Shown in pieces: positions 52,713 through 63,480 of a stretch of DNA of 64,000 bases. The stretch lies in contig CM049312.1 of the NCBI GenBank assembly GCA_026874595.1, positions 75,875,429-75,939,428 on the forward strand, given 5' to 3'. The position numbers and the translations under genes were made by a program. The DNA comes from Sipunculus nudus. Its lineage: Eukaryota > Annelida > Sipuncula > Golfingiida > Sipunculidae. Below the pieces are notes generated by a model. It worked only from the letters and a program-made list of their open reading frames with translations. It made no database searches and was not told the origin of the DNA. Positions within the stretch are counted from its first letter, which is position 1. Each line of letters opens with the position of its first letter.

Positions 52713-55700
52713 TTCTGATTAGCATCTTTTATTTTCCAGCTATCAAATGAAATGCCAGACGGGGGGGGGGGGGGGGGGTCATGTGAAGGGGCCATAGGGC
52801 CGTGCACTCTTTATCAGATCGGACCAAATCGAACTCACTCTTAATCGTAATTGAATTCTCAATTTAATTTTCCAATTATCCTGTTCTTTCCTGTTATATT
52901 ATACCATAAATTTGCGCCCGTCATCGGTTCTTTTTATTTTGATTTGTAGATGTTACAGAGATAAATAACTCAAAAAGAAAATTATTTAATTGAACAAAAC
53001 AAACAAACAAATGCGCTGTACATTTGCAACATAATATTTTTACGCTTTCCGTGTTTGACATTAACCCATGCACTTAACTACGCCCCCGAAATTTCTTTGA
53101 CCTTTTGTTAGTGAAGGCAACAGCTAGCCTCCATTTTCTTTAAATGCTGACTTAACTAAGTACTTTGAAAAAATCGGTCGTATTTATACAAGTTCTAATG
53201 CTTTAATCACATAATTAAAATTGGGCTTGATACACCGATTGTTAACGTGCTTGCTCTCATTTCTCCATAGTAGGCAAACTGCTGAAAAACGTAAAGGTTA
53301 AATGCAATAACCTGGAAGGATGGACGGAGGAGAGGGAATTAAACATTTCAGAAACACTTACATAGCAAAATTAAATAAATAAATGAAATTAACAATTATA
53401 TATATACATTATATATATATGTATTATTTATTATATTTTATGTTATATATATCATCATAGTATTCCAAAATAATTATATACGAAAAGACCAAAAATAGCT
53501 AGGGTAGGAGCAAAATCTGGTAGGGGGCATTAAAAAAAGAGTTTGTTCAACCAAAACTACATCTATATGGTTTGATGCCATAGGGAGTTAGTATGGACCC
53601 CTGGAACATCACCAGGTAGGTAGTAGAGTTGAACTATGGTATGACCTTTTTGCTACAGCATTTTATATAATGGGCAGTACCGCGACCCTTAATTGGTCCA
53701 AATTAAGGGCTAGGGGTAGCTAATTAGGGATTTTCTTAACCAGTATTCACTCAAAAGTCATTAGAATGGTATTAATTTATAGCCAACACATTTCTGTGAT
53801 AAATGATGTATAATTAATTGTTTTCTACCTATGCCCTGATGGGACCTGGGGTCAAAGGTCACTAAATTACTAAATTTTGACATTTTTATCATGTGATTTT
53901 ACTGTTGGTTTACATTTTGTTCTTATTCCTGTTCTTGTTGTAGTTCAATGCCATTTTTTCATATTTTTTATGAAACTGCAGACTTTTAGTACATCTAACA
54001 TTTAATACTATACTAAAGTTACAGTGCCTTGCATTGTTTTATCTGATATGAATCTTGTGTAATTTATATGTACACTAACATGTATCCATGTAACATAAAG
54101 CAGGCAGATTCATGACTCTCCAGATTTATTCCCGAGCTTTCTCATTTGTATGATTGAGATGTTTAATTATAATAGGCATTGCTTATATTCCATTTATCAA
54201 TTCATGATTTCAAAATTCCAAATTTGAGTACATGTATGACTCTACTAGATCACTAGACTGAATTGTGCTAAAGGGGTCAGAACTCAGAAATCAAATGAAA
54301 TGTCATCTCCAAAGAGGAACTAGAAAATAACAAGGCGTTAGACCTATAAAGTAATAAAGAAAAGTATCTATGTACATTGATTTGATTAGCGGCTAGAAAT
54401 GCTAAATTAGTATTGGTAGGTATAATGTAGTTGGAGTGTCCCATTTGGCTTTCCATAAAAACATTTAAGCATTTATGTGCTGACAAGCTATCTTTAGCTG
54501 TCAACTACACTTGATTGAGTGAAAGTTTGTGCAGTGAAGATTCACTATTTCCAGTAATCTGGAAATTTTTAATCACTCTGTAAGATGTTGTAGTTTGATT
54601 AAATAGTATAGGATAAATTGGAATGGGTCACATATATCATTTTCTTGCTCGATAAAGGTTAAAACCAATGACCTTAACCTATGTTGCCAAGAGCACATGG
54701 CTTGGGAGGTAGCTGAAGGTCATGGCTGGCCACATGTAGTAGTATTGTGCATAGACCTAAATTAATGCTGAGAATCAAGCATCATTATACAGTTATCAGT
54801 TATATGTTTCAATTGGGTAATATATATACTTATAAGACTATCTATGAACGATTTCATACAAGATAAGATGTCACATAGGCTTGTAAAAAAAAACCTGATT
54901 TCATAAGCTTACATAGGGATCTCCTGCCTGATGGTAAAACTACGGACGGCGATATCAGACATCATATACTGTGATAATAAATTTTGAAATGTCAGATATA
55001 GTTAACAAAGTTAACGTTATATAACAGGAAGAAAATGTTTAAAAAGGCTTGAACTATTTACATTATTTTTCTCTTGATGATGTGTTCATTCACTCTCAAT
55101 TTGATATCAGGCGTATATGCCTACATTGACTCAAAAAGGAGGTGAGAACCTGCTTAGAATTTAATGCAACTGATAAGACTGTGAAAGTCAGTGATGATGG
55201 GGGAACTGGTGCTTTTGTCAAACATCTGAGGGGTTTCGTTTTATCTGGTCAGTCAGTAAAGTTTAACTATAGGCATACATAACACAACTTGTCATTCAAT
55301 TTGGTCTTTTAATATATTACATCTTCAAATAAACAAATACATTGAGCCTGCTTATCTTTACAATGTTTACCTACTGTTAGTAATATCATACTCTTTACTT
55401 ATTGGTTGACACAATGCATTTTTTAAGGATTACTACAAAAAATGGCTATTTAATGAAGATGTAGACAATAGGTTTTTACATCTGCAGTTGATGATTCTCA
55501 ACCTTCAAGACTTGCTATAAATCTACCAGGTAGTGAAATCATTGTGTTTACGATGATTGCATTTATCAGAAGCTATGAAAACTGTATCTAGACAAATTAT
55601 CAAACTGATGTGATATATTCAGATAGAAATGCTCTAAAGTTTAAGTGTTTTAGACCTAAATTTTATACCCTGCTATGTTAGTACACCATGCTGATATTTT

Positions 55701-55869
55701 CTAAATAATTCGGTAAAGTTTAATAGGCTTTCAGCACAGCAAGCAAATTCAACTAATTTCGACGCAGTTACACACGTCTTCATTCTTGAACTTACATTCT
55801 ATAATTTTAAATAAGGCCTATTTGCCATATTCAGTTACAGATCAATACACTTGAAACTGCTCTTGATCA
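52713..55869. other. Gene-free interval between the RIIa gene and the candidate first exon at 56.1 kb
   Basis: Homopolymer G at 52,760-52,778, the SINE fragment at 53,113, AT-rich tracts near 53,400. No exon or other element supported. Confidence 0.5.
53113..53160 (-). repeat. SINE tail fragment
   Basis: AGCCTCCATTTTCTTTAAATGCTGACTTAACTA matches the 3' end of the SINE (10,307-10,340: GCCTCCATTTTTTTAAATGCTAACTTAACTA). Only the tail is present. Confidence 0.6.
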
Positions 55870-56114
55870 ATGAAACCGGTGCCCGTCCAATCTTGCACCG
55901 GCCATAAGCGCCATCTGTCGGCGTCAGGGGCCATTAACAGCTGTGGGTAGGCGAGAGAAAGAGACCACGGAGTCACGTTGACCTGTTGACCAGGCTAATG
56001 AGGACAGGATGTTTTGCCGAGTCATGACCGGTCACAAGTCAACGCACCAGACACTGAAATTCAGACATATAGCAGATTCCTCACAGCTGACATCTGTCCA
56101 GATAATCTGAAAAG
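55870..56114 (+). other. Candidate promoter and non-coding first exon of the 59,178 gene
   Basis: This stretch is visibly richer in G+C and CpG than its surroundings (for example AAGCGCCATCTGTCGGCG near 55,910), contains no long repeat, and ends in a plausible donor AAAG|GTGGGT at 56114/56115. It lies 3.0 kb upstream of the acceptor at 59135 on the same strand. No CDS is seen in it. The assignment as exon 1 is inferred from position and composition only. Confidence 0.35.
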
Positions 56115-56827
56115 GTGGGTGTCATAGTGTTTGCTTCGTGATGTTATCATCGAGCAGGTCTGCAATTTTTCTTCCCTCGCTGCACTTCAGTTATAACGTA
56201 TCATAGTCCATTCACAGACACTGCCTTGGCCCTTGGCTTCATGTTAGGTGAAATTTGTGTAATTTGAGACCTATTGAGAGCATTATTAATTGTATATAGA
56301 AATTGCATTTATGATGAAAATAGACTTTTTTCCTGTTTCCCAAAACATATCCAATTATCATGGTGGTACAGAATACATGTATCTTATCTTTAGCTATACA
56401 AGGCTAACGTAGGAAAATTAAATTAAGTACACTTTCAAATGATTGTTTATACCACAACTATTGCAAATTTAACTCAACAGTCACCAACAGTATCAATTAT
56501 TAAAATATAATTAACAAACTTGCACTGCTTTGGCATGATGTTGCCATTATGACCGTATAATTAACAAGAGGGTTTTGGAGAAACTGAAATCTGCTGCAGA
56601 GATGGTTTTGCAGTTTGGCTGAAACCAGTTTTGGTTTCGCAATTGTAAAGTGAACAGTTTCTGGGAACCAAAACCAGTTTCATATTTTTCATGTAGGGCC
56701 TAAGTGACAGACCAAGGATTCCCTCCCATCAGCAGTAACAGATTGTATTACTATACTTTTCCAATTAGGCCCTGTCAGTATCTCTGTGATAAATAGGGAG
56801 AGACTGTTTCCTGCCTCCAAACACCGG

Positions 56828-57409
56828 AAGCCAGCCATACACAAGGCGACATGTTGCGTGACAAGTCACAGAACACACTTTTTCCCAGACAATCACACGT
56901 TTTCATGAGTTGCGCAACATGTCGCAGAAGAAGGAATATGTTTCTTTTTCCTGCGACTTGTCACGGGATTGTAGGCCCAGTGTTGGGGAAAAGCCAACAA
57001 ATATATAACGATTGATCATGTTATCCTGTGATAATGTGACTGTCCATGGTTTCACCGTGTCTGATGAGGGTGCTATCAACAGGAAACATGGAAGAAATTG
57101 TGTAGCTATCCCAAAAGACCTATGCCTATTTTTCCTATATATCATTATTAATAAAGAGAACAAGACAGAATTTGTCCTAGGCATAATACATTTTTCATCA
57201 CATGCGCTTACAAGTTATATTGGTAAACATAATGTTACCATACCAAATAATGATTAAAACCTGGAAGTTGTTTGATGCATGTAGATTTTATTATAGATTT
57301 GCACGACATGTTGCAGAACATGTCGCTGTGTGTATGGACTGTTCATGTTGAGCAACATGTCACAGATCATTTGTGTTGTGCGACATGTCACCTCGTGTAT
57401 GGCCAGCTT
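56828..57409. mobile_element. 582-bp MITE with subterminal CGACATGT motifs
   Basis: Left AAGCCAGCCATACACAAGGC and the complement of the right end AAGCTGGCCATACACGAGGT match. The motif GCGACATGT, or its inverse ACATGTCGC / CAACATGT, occurs at least six times (56847, 56911, 57305, 57318, 57353, 57379), clustered near the ends. Such repeated subterminal motifs usually bind the transposase. In the presumed intron of the 59,178 gene. Confidence 0.75.
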
Positions 57410-58617
57410 AATGGATGGAGCTTTGGGATAGACTGTTCAGTTCATAATCATAAATACCAGGGGTAATTCAACATGAACAGCATCTGACCAAGGCAGTATG
57501 TTACTAGTGCTGGTCAGCTAATATACATGTATATATATTAACATGGATTTACCTGTGGTATTTATGTTCAAAATAGATGGACTATCCTAAATATTTTGGC
57601 TTATGGGTGCATAGTTTTCATTAACACAGGTATTGAATGAAATAAGCAGGGAGAGTCATATCAGCTTTTGATAAATCATGTTTAGGTACTGAACAGTCTA
57701 CCCGTAGCTTAATCTGCTAGGTGTTTTAAGGCATTACAGGGCCTAATATATTCCAACATATTTGTTGGCCAGTGATTAAAATAGAGTTTTTAAATGAAAT
57801 AGTTAATTGCATTTAAATAATTTAGTAGGTAATACCAAGTAATAGTTTACTCTGTTGCAGAAGTTAAAAATGGGGTTAACTGTTTATTAACAGGGCCAAA
57901 TTTTTGTGGTATTCAATAGGTTATTTGTGCACAGTGATGCATTTACACATTTCAAACAAATTGATCAAATTGTAAAAGTGCCAAATGTGTGAACATCCTC
58001 AGTTCTCCATTGTTATCCTTCAGTTTTCATATTCAGGAAGTATGTTTTTCTCCATGATATCCTGATTGGTTTGTGTGTTGTTGAAACCACTGAGAAAACG
58101 TCATGCTGTAAACCAACTGGGCTCCTGTATGTTTTACAAACTGACTTGTTCACATACTACGTGTGCCTTGCCAGTCCCACAGATGATGCAAGTTTTGGAA
58201 GCATGGTGAGGTAGGGGTGATGCATACAGGGAGCCAGGTCAGGGCAGTCCTGGCACAATGTGCCATTCAATAAATGTGTGCCCTTCTTCAGGATTTTACA
58301 TCAGTACATGCTCATCATTGATTGACAGTTCAAACTCTCTAGTCAGCTTGATGAGCAATCTTCCTAACACAGATCAAATTAGAAATAAGCATTAGAACCT
58401 AAGTGTCATTTCCCAGAACTCAGGTTTATTTACCAACAAGCTGGACCATCCATTAGGCATGTGAAAGCCTTTGTGTTTAAAAGCCAGTGTATGAGACATC
58501 CATAGTTGCAGTAATATCTGTTCTTGTCGCAGCAAATAAAAGTCATTGACTAATCACCAGCTAAAAATATTAATTTCTACTCATTTTATTAGATTGTAAC
58601 AGCGACAGTAACATTAG

Positions 58618-58869
58618 CAGGGTTTCTGCCAGGAAAAAATGAATGGGTAAGAAGTACGGACAACATGTGGGGGTGCGTGTTGGAGGGGGGTTCCCCCATT
58701 CCACAGTGAGAATATTTGGAGTTTCAGACCTGAAAATGGTGTGTTTTGGCGATATCCCTTAGTGTTCATTTGATTAGTTAATCAATTTTTTTTCTGGGTA
58801 CGTATCTTTACCCTTGAATTTTATTTGGGTACATAATTTTACCCATTTACCCTTCAGGCAGAAACCCTG
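58618..58869. mobile_element. 252-bp MITE with CAGGGTTTCTGCC ends and ATTAG duplication
   Basis: Exact terminal inverted repeats CAGGGTTTCTGCC (58618-58630) and GGCAGAAACCCTG (58857-58869), followed by paired TGGGTAA / TTACCC blocks. ATTAG flanks both sides (58613-58617 and 58870-58874). The ends are of the hAT-like kind; a 5-bp duplication is shorter than the 8 bp typical of hAT. Confidence 0.8.
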
Positions 58870-59135
58870 ATTAGACCATGCTTCTCCTCTCTCTGTTTTA
58901 TATATGGGCTTTGACATAAAAGGCCTAGACCCATAGCTTATGGCAAATACTACTAGCAGCATGACCAACTGCACCTGTGTAATAAAGTCTGCAGAATCCA
59001 GCAGGATATGTTAAGTGTGATGTATGAGCTGGGCGAACCACTGTCTCGTACATTGAGCATTTGTCAGCTCACTTCTACATGCATGAACAAAAAATAATAG
59101 TTTTGAATTAATAATATTTATTTTGGTCATTCCAG

Positions 59136-59177
59136 GCCAATGAAGGTGATGTGCAGGGGCTAAGCACCAAAGTTACA
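59136..59177 (+). promoter_or_regulatory. 5' leader of the tail-anchored protein gene with splice acceptor and short uORF
   Basis: TTTTGGTCATTCCAG is a good 3' splice site ending at 59135. The leader then has an out-of-frame ATG at 59140 that opens a seven-codon uORF ending TAA at 59163, 14 nt before the main ATG. If the gene is spliced here, translation of the main frame follows a short uORF. The same bases are also open in the main frame, so the alternative is coding sequence continuing from an upstream exon. Confidence 0.5.
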
Positions 59178-61223
59178 ATGGTTCAGAACTACTCAACAAA
59201 TGATTATTTGTTTAGTGAGGTGGCTACAAAAGTTTCCAGCGAGTCAGAGGAAATTCTGCAGACAACTGTGGAAAAATTCCACAGGGATCCAGAATGGGGG
59301 ATCCAGGTGGTTGCAGGTCCAGCCAGTTCAGAAATAAGTTACTTGCTGCACAGGATGCATACAGGGACAGATGAAGATGGCTTTTACATGAATTTCAACA
59401 AGCCTCGGTTAAGGTTACTTCATGTACACAAAACCGTTACTGCATTCCATGGAAACGACCTTGGGGAAGATGGGAAAAGTGCGTTGAAAACAGATATGTC
59501 AAATTCACGGCAGCTTACTGAGGCTCTTAGAAGCAGAGCCCATGACCATCCCGTTGTTTTTGATTCTGGTATCACAAGTTCACACTTCAAATTATGGGAG
59601 AAAATGGAAAGAAAGGTAACAGGTGATCCATTAGATGTGCCCTGCATTGATGCATATGCATGCTCTGTTGAAGCTGCATTTGAACTTGAGGGTTGTCCGG
59701 ACTTTGTACTGAAACATTGGAAAAGCAAGAAATGCTTTTTACTTTTTGAAGGAATGTCGGACAGTACATGTGAATCTCTCTTTGATAAACCAAGCTACCT
59801 CATAGCCAAGGACAGTTTAGAAGATGGAAGTGGTGTAGAGTGGGGATACTGTTTTGCACATGCAGAAAGAACAATATTTAATGGCCTTCCTGAAAACTAT
59901 AAAGAAGCGTTCGTGCAGGTCTACGTAGAATTAATGAAAAGTCTACATGTGGAAGAAAAAGAACTGTCACACTGGCTTCTTCATACACTTTTTGCAGTTT
60001 TTGAGGAAAGACATGAGAGGGATATGGACACCCTTGGAACCTCTCTTTCTTTGCTGAAAAAGTTTAAGGAGTTTATTTTGGCAAAGGAGATCCCCCACTT
60101 CCTTCTTCCAGGGTTGAATTTGGTTGAAAGGAGTGACTGTTTAAAAAATATCAGTTGTGTGCTCGATTACTTTGAATCACATTTAACACTAACTGAAAGT
60201 ACGGCGATTAATTTTCATGCAAGTGCAGATGAATTCGTCACATTCCTGAAGGATAGACATGTCAGTTGCCTAAAACTTCAGATATTACGGTTGAGAAAGA
60301 AGTTAGAGAGTGGTGATTTGGAGCAGTGTATCCTGCAGTGCGAGGCATATCTCAGTATGCTTCTCAATGGTGATGACCACATGAAACACCTAGTTCAGGC
60401 ATGGTTAATGTCCTTCTCGGCCGTGAAAATGGGGAAAGGATATCTGAAGAGCAAGATCGGATATTTTGAAGAATTAGCAACTGAAGCATTGAAAACAGAA
60501 GAAAAATATAGTCATCTTCAACTCCTGACAACTTGTGCCGTATTCTTGAAATATGCTGGCAATGAAGGACTGAAGAAGAGCTCCGAGTATATTTCTTCTG
60601 TTTTGAATGAGATTAAAAAGCTGAAAGAAGATGGGACCCAACAGTTGCAGTCAAGTGCAAATTGGAAAGAATTTGAAAATCTAGCTTTTGCAACTCAAGT
60701 TAATTCTCTCTTAGTGTTGAGTGAACCTGAGGTTGAACTTTGGCCTGACTTTGTGACCTCCGAGGAAGTCAGAATGGCGGCTTGTCCTGTGGCTGGGGAG
60801 ATGGTTGAGGTTGGTACAGGATTTTTCTCCCTAGAAGTCTTCTGTGAATGTCTTTTAGGCGTTCTTCAGTGGGAGGAAGGAAGCTCTGATAAGAGCAAAA
60901 CCACACTTGGTGTCGCAGAGAAGGTAGCAGAGGAACTTGGAAAATCTCCATGGGATGGAAATGAGAAGAGGTTCAGTTCACACATGAACATGATTGGAAG
61001 GTGCTACATGAAGACTGGTGACTTGGATGCCGCTGAAAGGACTTTCGTCTATTCATCCTCTAATTTCCCAAGGCCGTTTAGTGCAGCACGGTCTTTACTG
61101 AAGAAAGTGCAGAAAGAGAGAAACCCAAAGGATAAAGGAAGAGGTGGGAAAATGCTCTTTGTTGTGGCACTAGGGGGAGCTGCTGCTGTTGGTGTAAGTC
61201 TTTTAAGAGGATATTGGAAATAA
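59178..61223 (+). CDS. Unassigned 681-aa protein, TPR-like, C-terminal tail anchor
   Basis: A single long open frame, first in-frame ATG at 59178 with strong context (ACAATGG). The frame stays open upstream to a splice acceptor at 59135 (exon would begin 59136, GCCAATGAAGG), so a coding upstream exon is possible; the frame open from 59151 starts with GTG, not ATG. I do not recognise the N-terminal 550 residues. They are soluble, rich in Glu/Lys and Leu, and largely predicted-helical by eye. Residues 602-634 (HMNMIGRCYMKTGDLDAAER and following) look like one TPR. A basic linker (640-658) precedes a short moderate-hydrophobicity segment, residues 659-676 (MLFVVALGGAAAVGVSLL), followed by RGYWK at the C-terminus. 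A short helix with basic flanks at the extreme C-terminus is the usual mitochondrial outer-membrane tail-anchor signature, with ER as the alternative. No stop, frameshift or repeat interrupts it. Protein reality is near certain; function is unknown. Confidence 0.9.
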   Translation: MVQNYSTNDYLFSEVATKVSSESEEILQTTVEKFHRDPEWGIQVVAGPASSEISYLLHRMHTGTDEDGFYMNFNKPRLRLLHVHKTVTAFHGNDLGEDGKSALKTDMSNSRQLTEALRSRAHDHPVVFDSGITSSHFKLWEKMERKVTGDPLDVPCIDAYACSVEAAFELEGCPDFVLKHWKSKKCFLLFEGMSDSTCESLFDKPSYLIAKDSLEDGSGVEWGYCFAHAERTIFNGLPENYKEAFVQVYVELMKSLHVEEKELSHWLLHTLFAVFEERHERDMDTLGTSLSLLKKFKEFILAKEIPHFLLPGLNLVERSDCLKNISCVLDYFESHLTLTESTAINFHASADEFVTFLKDRHVSCLKLQILRLRKKLESGDLEQCILQCEAYLSMLLNGDDHMKHLVQAWLMSFSAVKMGKGYLKSKIGYFEELATEALKTEEKYSHLQLLTTCAVFLKYAGNEGLKKSSEYISSVLNEIKKLKEDGTQQLQSSANWKEFENLAFATQVNSLLVLSEPEVELWPDFVTSEEVRMAACPVAGEMVEVGTGFFSLEVFCECLLGVLQWEEGSSDKSKTTLGVAEKVAEELGKSPWDGNEKRFSSHMNMIGRCYMKTGDLDAAERTFVYSSSNFPRPFSAARSLLKKVQKERNPKDKGRGGKMLFVVALGGAAAVGVSLLRGYWK

Positions 61224-61322
61224 TCCTGTGGTTTAATGTCTCATTAACGACAAAAGGAATAGAAAGGAAATAGCACATGAGCTATTTTTGTTACATCTGA
61301 TTTTGGTGACTGCCCTTTTCAG

Positions 61323-61328
61323 ATTAAA
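61323..61328 (+). terminator. Candidate poly(A) signal (ATTAAA) of the tail-anchored protein gene
   Basis: ATTAAA about 100 nt after the TAA stop at 61221-61223. It is the common variant hexamer; no AATAAA is seen close by. Confidence 0.3.
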
Positions 61329-61799
61329 AGAATGAACGGAATATATACACTGAAATTTATTGTTATAATGGAGCTAATGAATGTTTGTAAATATAATGTT
61401 AGAAATATGTACTGTCAGAGGGTGTTATATTATAAAAAATTGCCTGTGATATATTTAAAATGTAAGCTGAATGACCATTATTTTTAACTTCTGTTTTTGT
61501 CTAAGATTATTATTTATTTTAGATCTAGTAGTGTTTTATATTCGTACGTGTAACTTGTGTAAATGTAGCATAATGTAAGCCATACTATGTTAGGCGTAGG
61601 TTTGGGAGAATATCAGTCTGGGTTGGATTTATGGAGACAAATTGCATGTCGAATGCCAAGTCTGTCATGCATGTCAGTGATGATGGAACCATTTGCTGGG
61701 ACTCGTGTTTGGCAGGTCTAGTGAAAAGGTAACAATACTCACACGAGAAAGAGTATCATATTGTAAAATACCTTGCAGGGTATAGAGAGAATCAAATGT

Positions 61800-62210
61800 A
61801 TCAAAGACAGCGATATATACCGCATTTTAAAAAAAATATATCCAAATGATTCGTTTGAAAGGAATGAATATGGAAGGGTTTCAGTATGGGTTGGATGTTG
61901 ACGACAAGCTGTTCTGGCTTCAGGAGCAGCACTCCTTTGCATGACAAGGGAATATTTTTATCCATAACCTTTCTGTGCCCACAGGTGGGACTTCGTCTCA
62001 GATATCCCCTTTGATGTGCCTGTACTCTATTCACAAAGGAGAAGCCTGCCATGTATTTTGTGGGAAAAAAGCCCATGACCTTTACTCGCAGAATGTATGA
62101 AGAATCAAATGATCCATAGAAAAGGGAACATGTTCCATTAATAGTATGACTTCCTCCTCCAAAGATCCAAGCAAGAATACGTTTCACCAAACAGTGTGAT
62201 CATATAATTC
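61800..62210 (-). other. Open 129-codon frame of unknown nature (protein exon or conserved non-coding block)
   Basis: The minus strand is open from 62207 to 61801 (GGGSHTINGTCSLFYGSFDS near the start, KGVLLLKPEQLVVNIQP further on) without an obvious start ATG. The plus strand also has an open stretch (MEGFQYGLDVDDKLFWLQEQ). No family is recognised and no splice pattern is convincing. The piece is not a repeat seen elsewhere here. It contains the palindrome GGGAACATGTTCC at about 62125. Confidence 0.3.
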
Positions 62211-62554
62211 ACCATTGTGTCGGCCTAAAATTGTGCAACTGCTGAGAGCATATCTATCTGCACCTCCACGGTAAAATTATCACCATAAGCTTAGCGTGAT
62301 CAGATTATAAGATGTGAGCCCGTTCGTGTTATGTTCCGTCGTGGTTATCTAATGTATGAAAAACACCAGCATAAAACAAAATTTGATGCCAAGTCCATAT
62401 ACCGAGATCTAAATGGCTCATCAATTATCCGAGAGCCTGAGACTTTGCATTAATGCTTGTTTTAATACAAATGAAGTCCTCTCACCTTCCGGAAACGGCC
62501 ATTCGACCTAAGTATGGTAATTAATGTGTGCCCATAGTATTACTCGGAGTGCAT

Positions 62555-63480
62555 TATTATCCCCTTGCAACGAAGTTGCAAAAGGGATATAGTAACGCCT
62601 TCGTCCGTCTGTCCGTTCGTCCGTCCGTCCGTCTGTCCGTCCGAAATTGCTTTGTGGATCAATTCCAAGCCAAACCGTTTGCCAAAAATCTTTCATCTTG
62701 CTCATATGGCTTGCCCACCAATGGGTGAAGTAACCTATCGATTTTTAGGTCACGGGGTCAGAGGTCACAGCCACAGCACCCACTTCTTGAAAAAGCTTGT
62801 TGACCCATTTTAATCAAAACCGTTTGACCTAAACCTTTTATATGCACATATGGCTCACCCACCCATGGATGAAGAAACCTATCGATTTTGAGGTCACGGG
62901 GTCAAAGGTCACGACCACAGCACCCACTTCTTGAAAAAGCCTGTGGACCAATTTTAAGCAAAACCGTTTGACTAAAACCTTTCATATGCACATGGCTCAC
63001 CCACCCATGGATGAAGAAACCTTTCGATCTTGAGATCATAGGGTCAAAGGTCACGGCCACAGCACCCACTTCTTAAAAAAAGCTTGTGGACTGATTTTAA
63101 GCCAAACCGTTTGACTAAAACCTTTCATCTTGCACATATTTCTCTCCCCTTCTCCCAATGAATGAACACCCCTTTTGATCTTGAGATCATAGGGTCAAAA
63201 GTCACGGCCACAGGACCCACTTCTTAAAAAGGGTCAATAGTCAAGGTTACAGAACTGCGCTCCTTATTTTTACATTAATACACGGATTCTTATAATGCTG
63301 CCATACAAGCTTTCTCTTTCATATATGCCTCACCCACCAATACATGTACAGATATTGAGATTGACGTCAAAGCTCAAGCTCACACTCCTCCCCTCCTTAT
63401 TTTAACACTTGGGGTAATACACCCCATATCATTATGCTCCTATGCGAGGGGATGCTCCGCTTTGCGGTGCCCTTGTATTA
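62555..63480 (+). mobile_element. Element with CGTC microsatellite and about 145-bp minisatellite
   Basis: Begins with a hairpin CCCCTTGCAACGAAGTTGCA followed by AAAGGG, then CGTCCGTCTGTCC repeats (62,602-62,642). Four units anchored by CCACAGCACCCACTTCTT follow at about 62770, 62913, 63055 and 63207, with conserved GGGGTCAAAGGTCAC and AAACCGTTTGAC. It ends GGGGATGCTCCGCTTTGCGG followed by TGCCCTTGT. No frame. Confidence 0.7.

Noticed and set aside
62508-62813. Frames with RTDGRTDE or SVRPSVRLSV repeats
   Set aside because: CGTC tetranucleotide repeat read in frame.
62755-63240. CRISPR-like repeat array
   Set aside because: The units are ~145 bp with continuous similarity, not short repeats with unique spacers, and the genome is animal.
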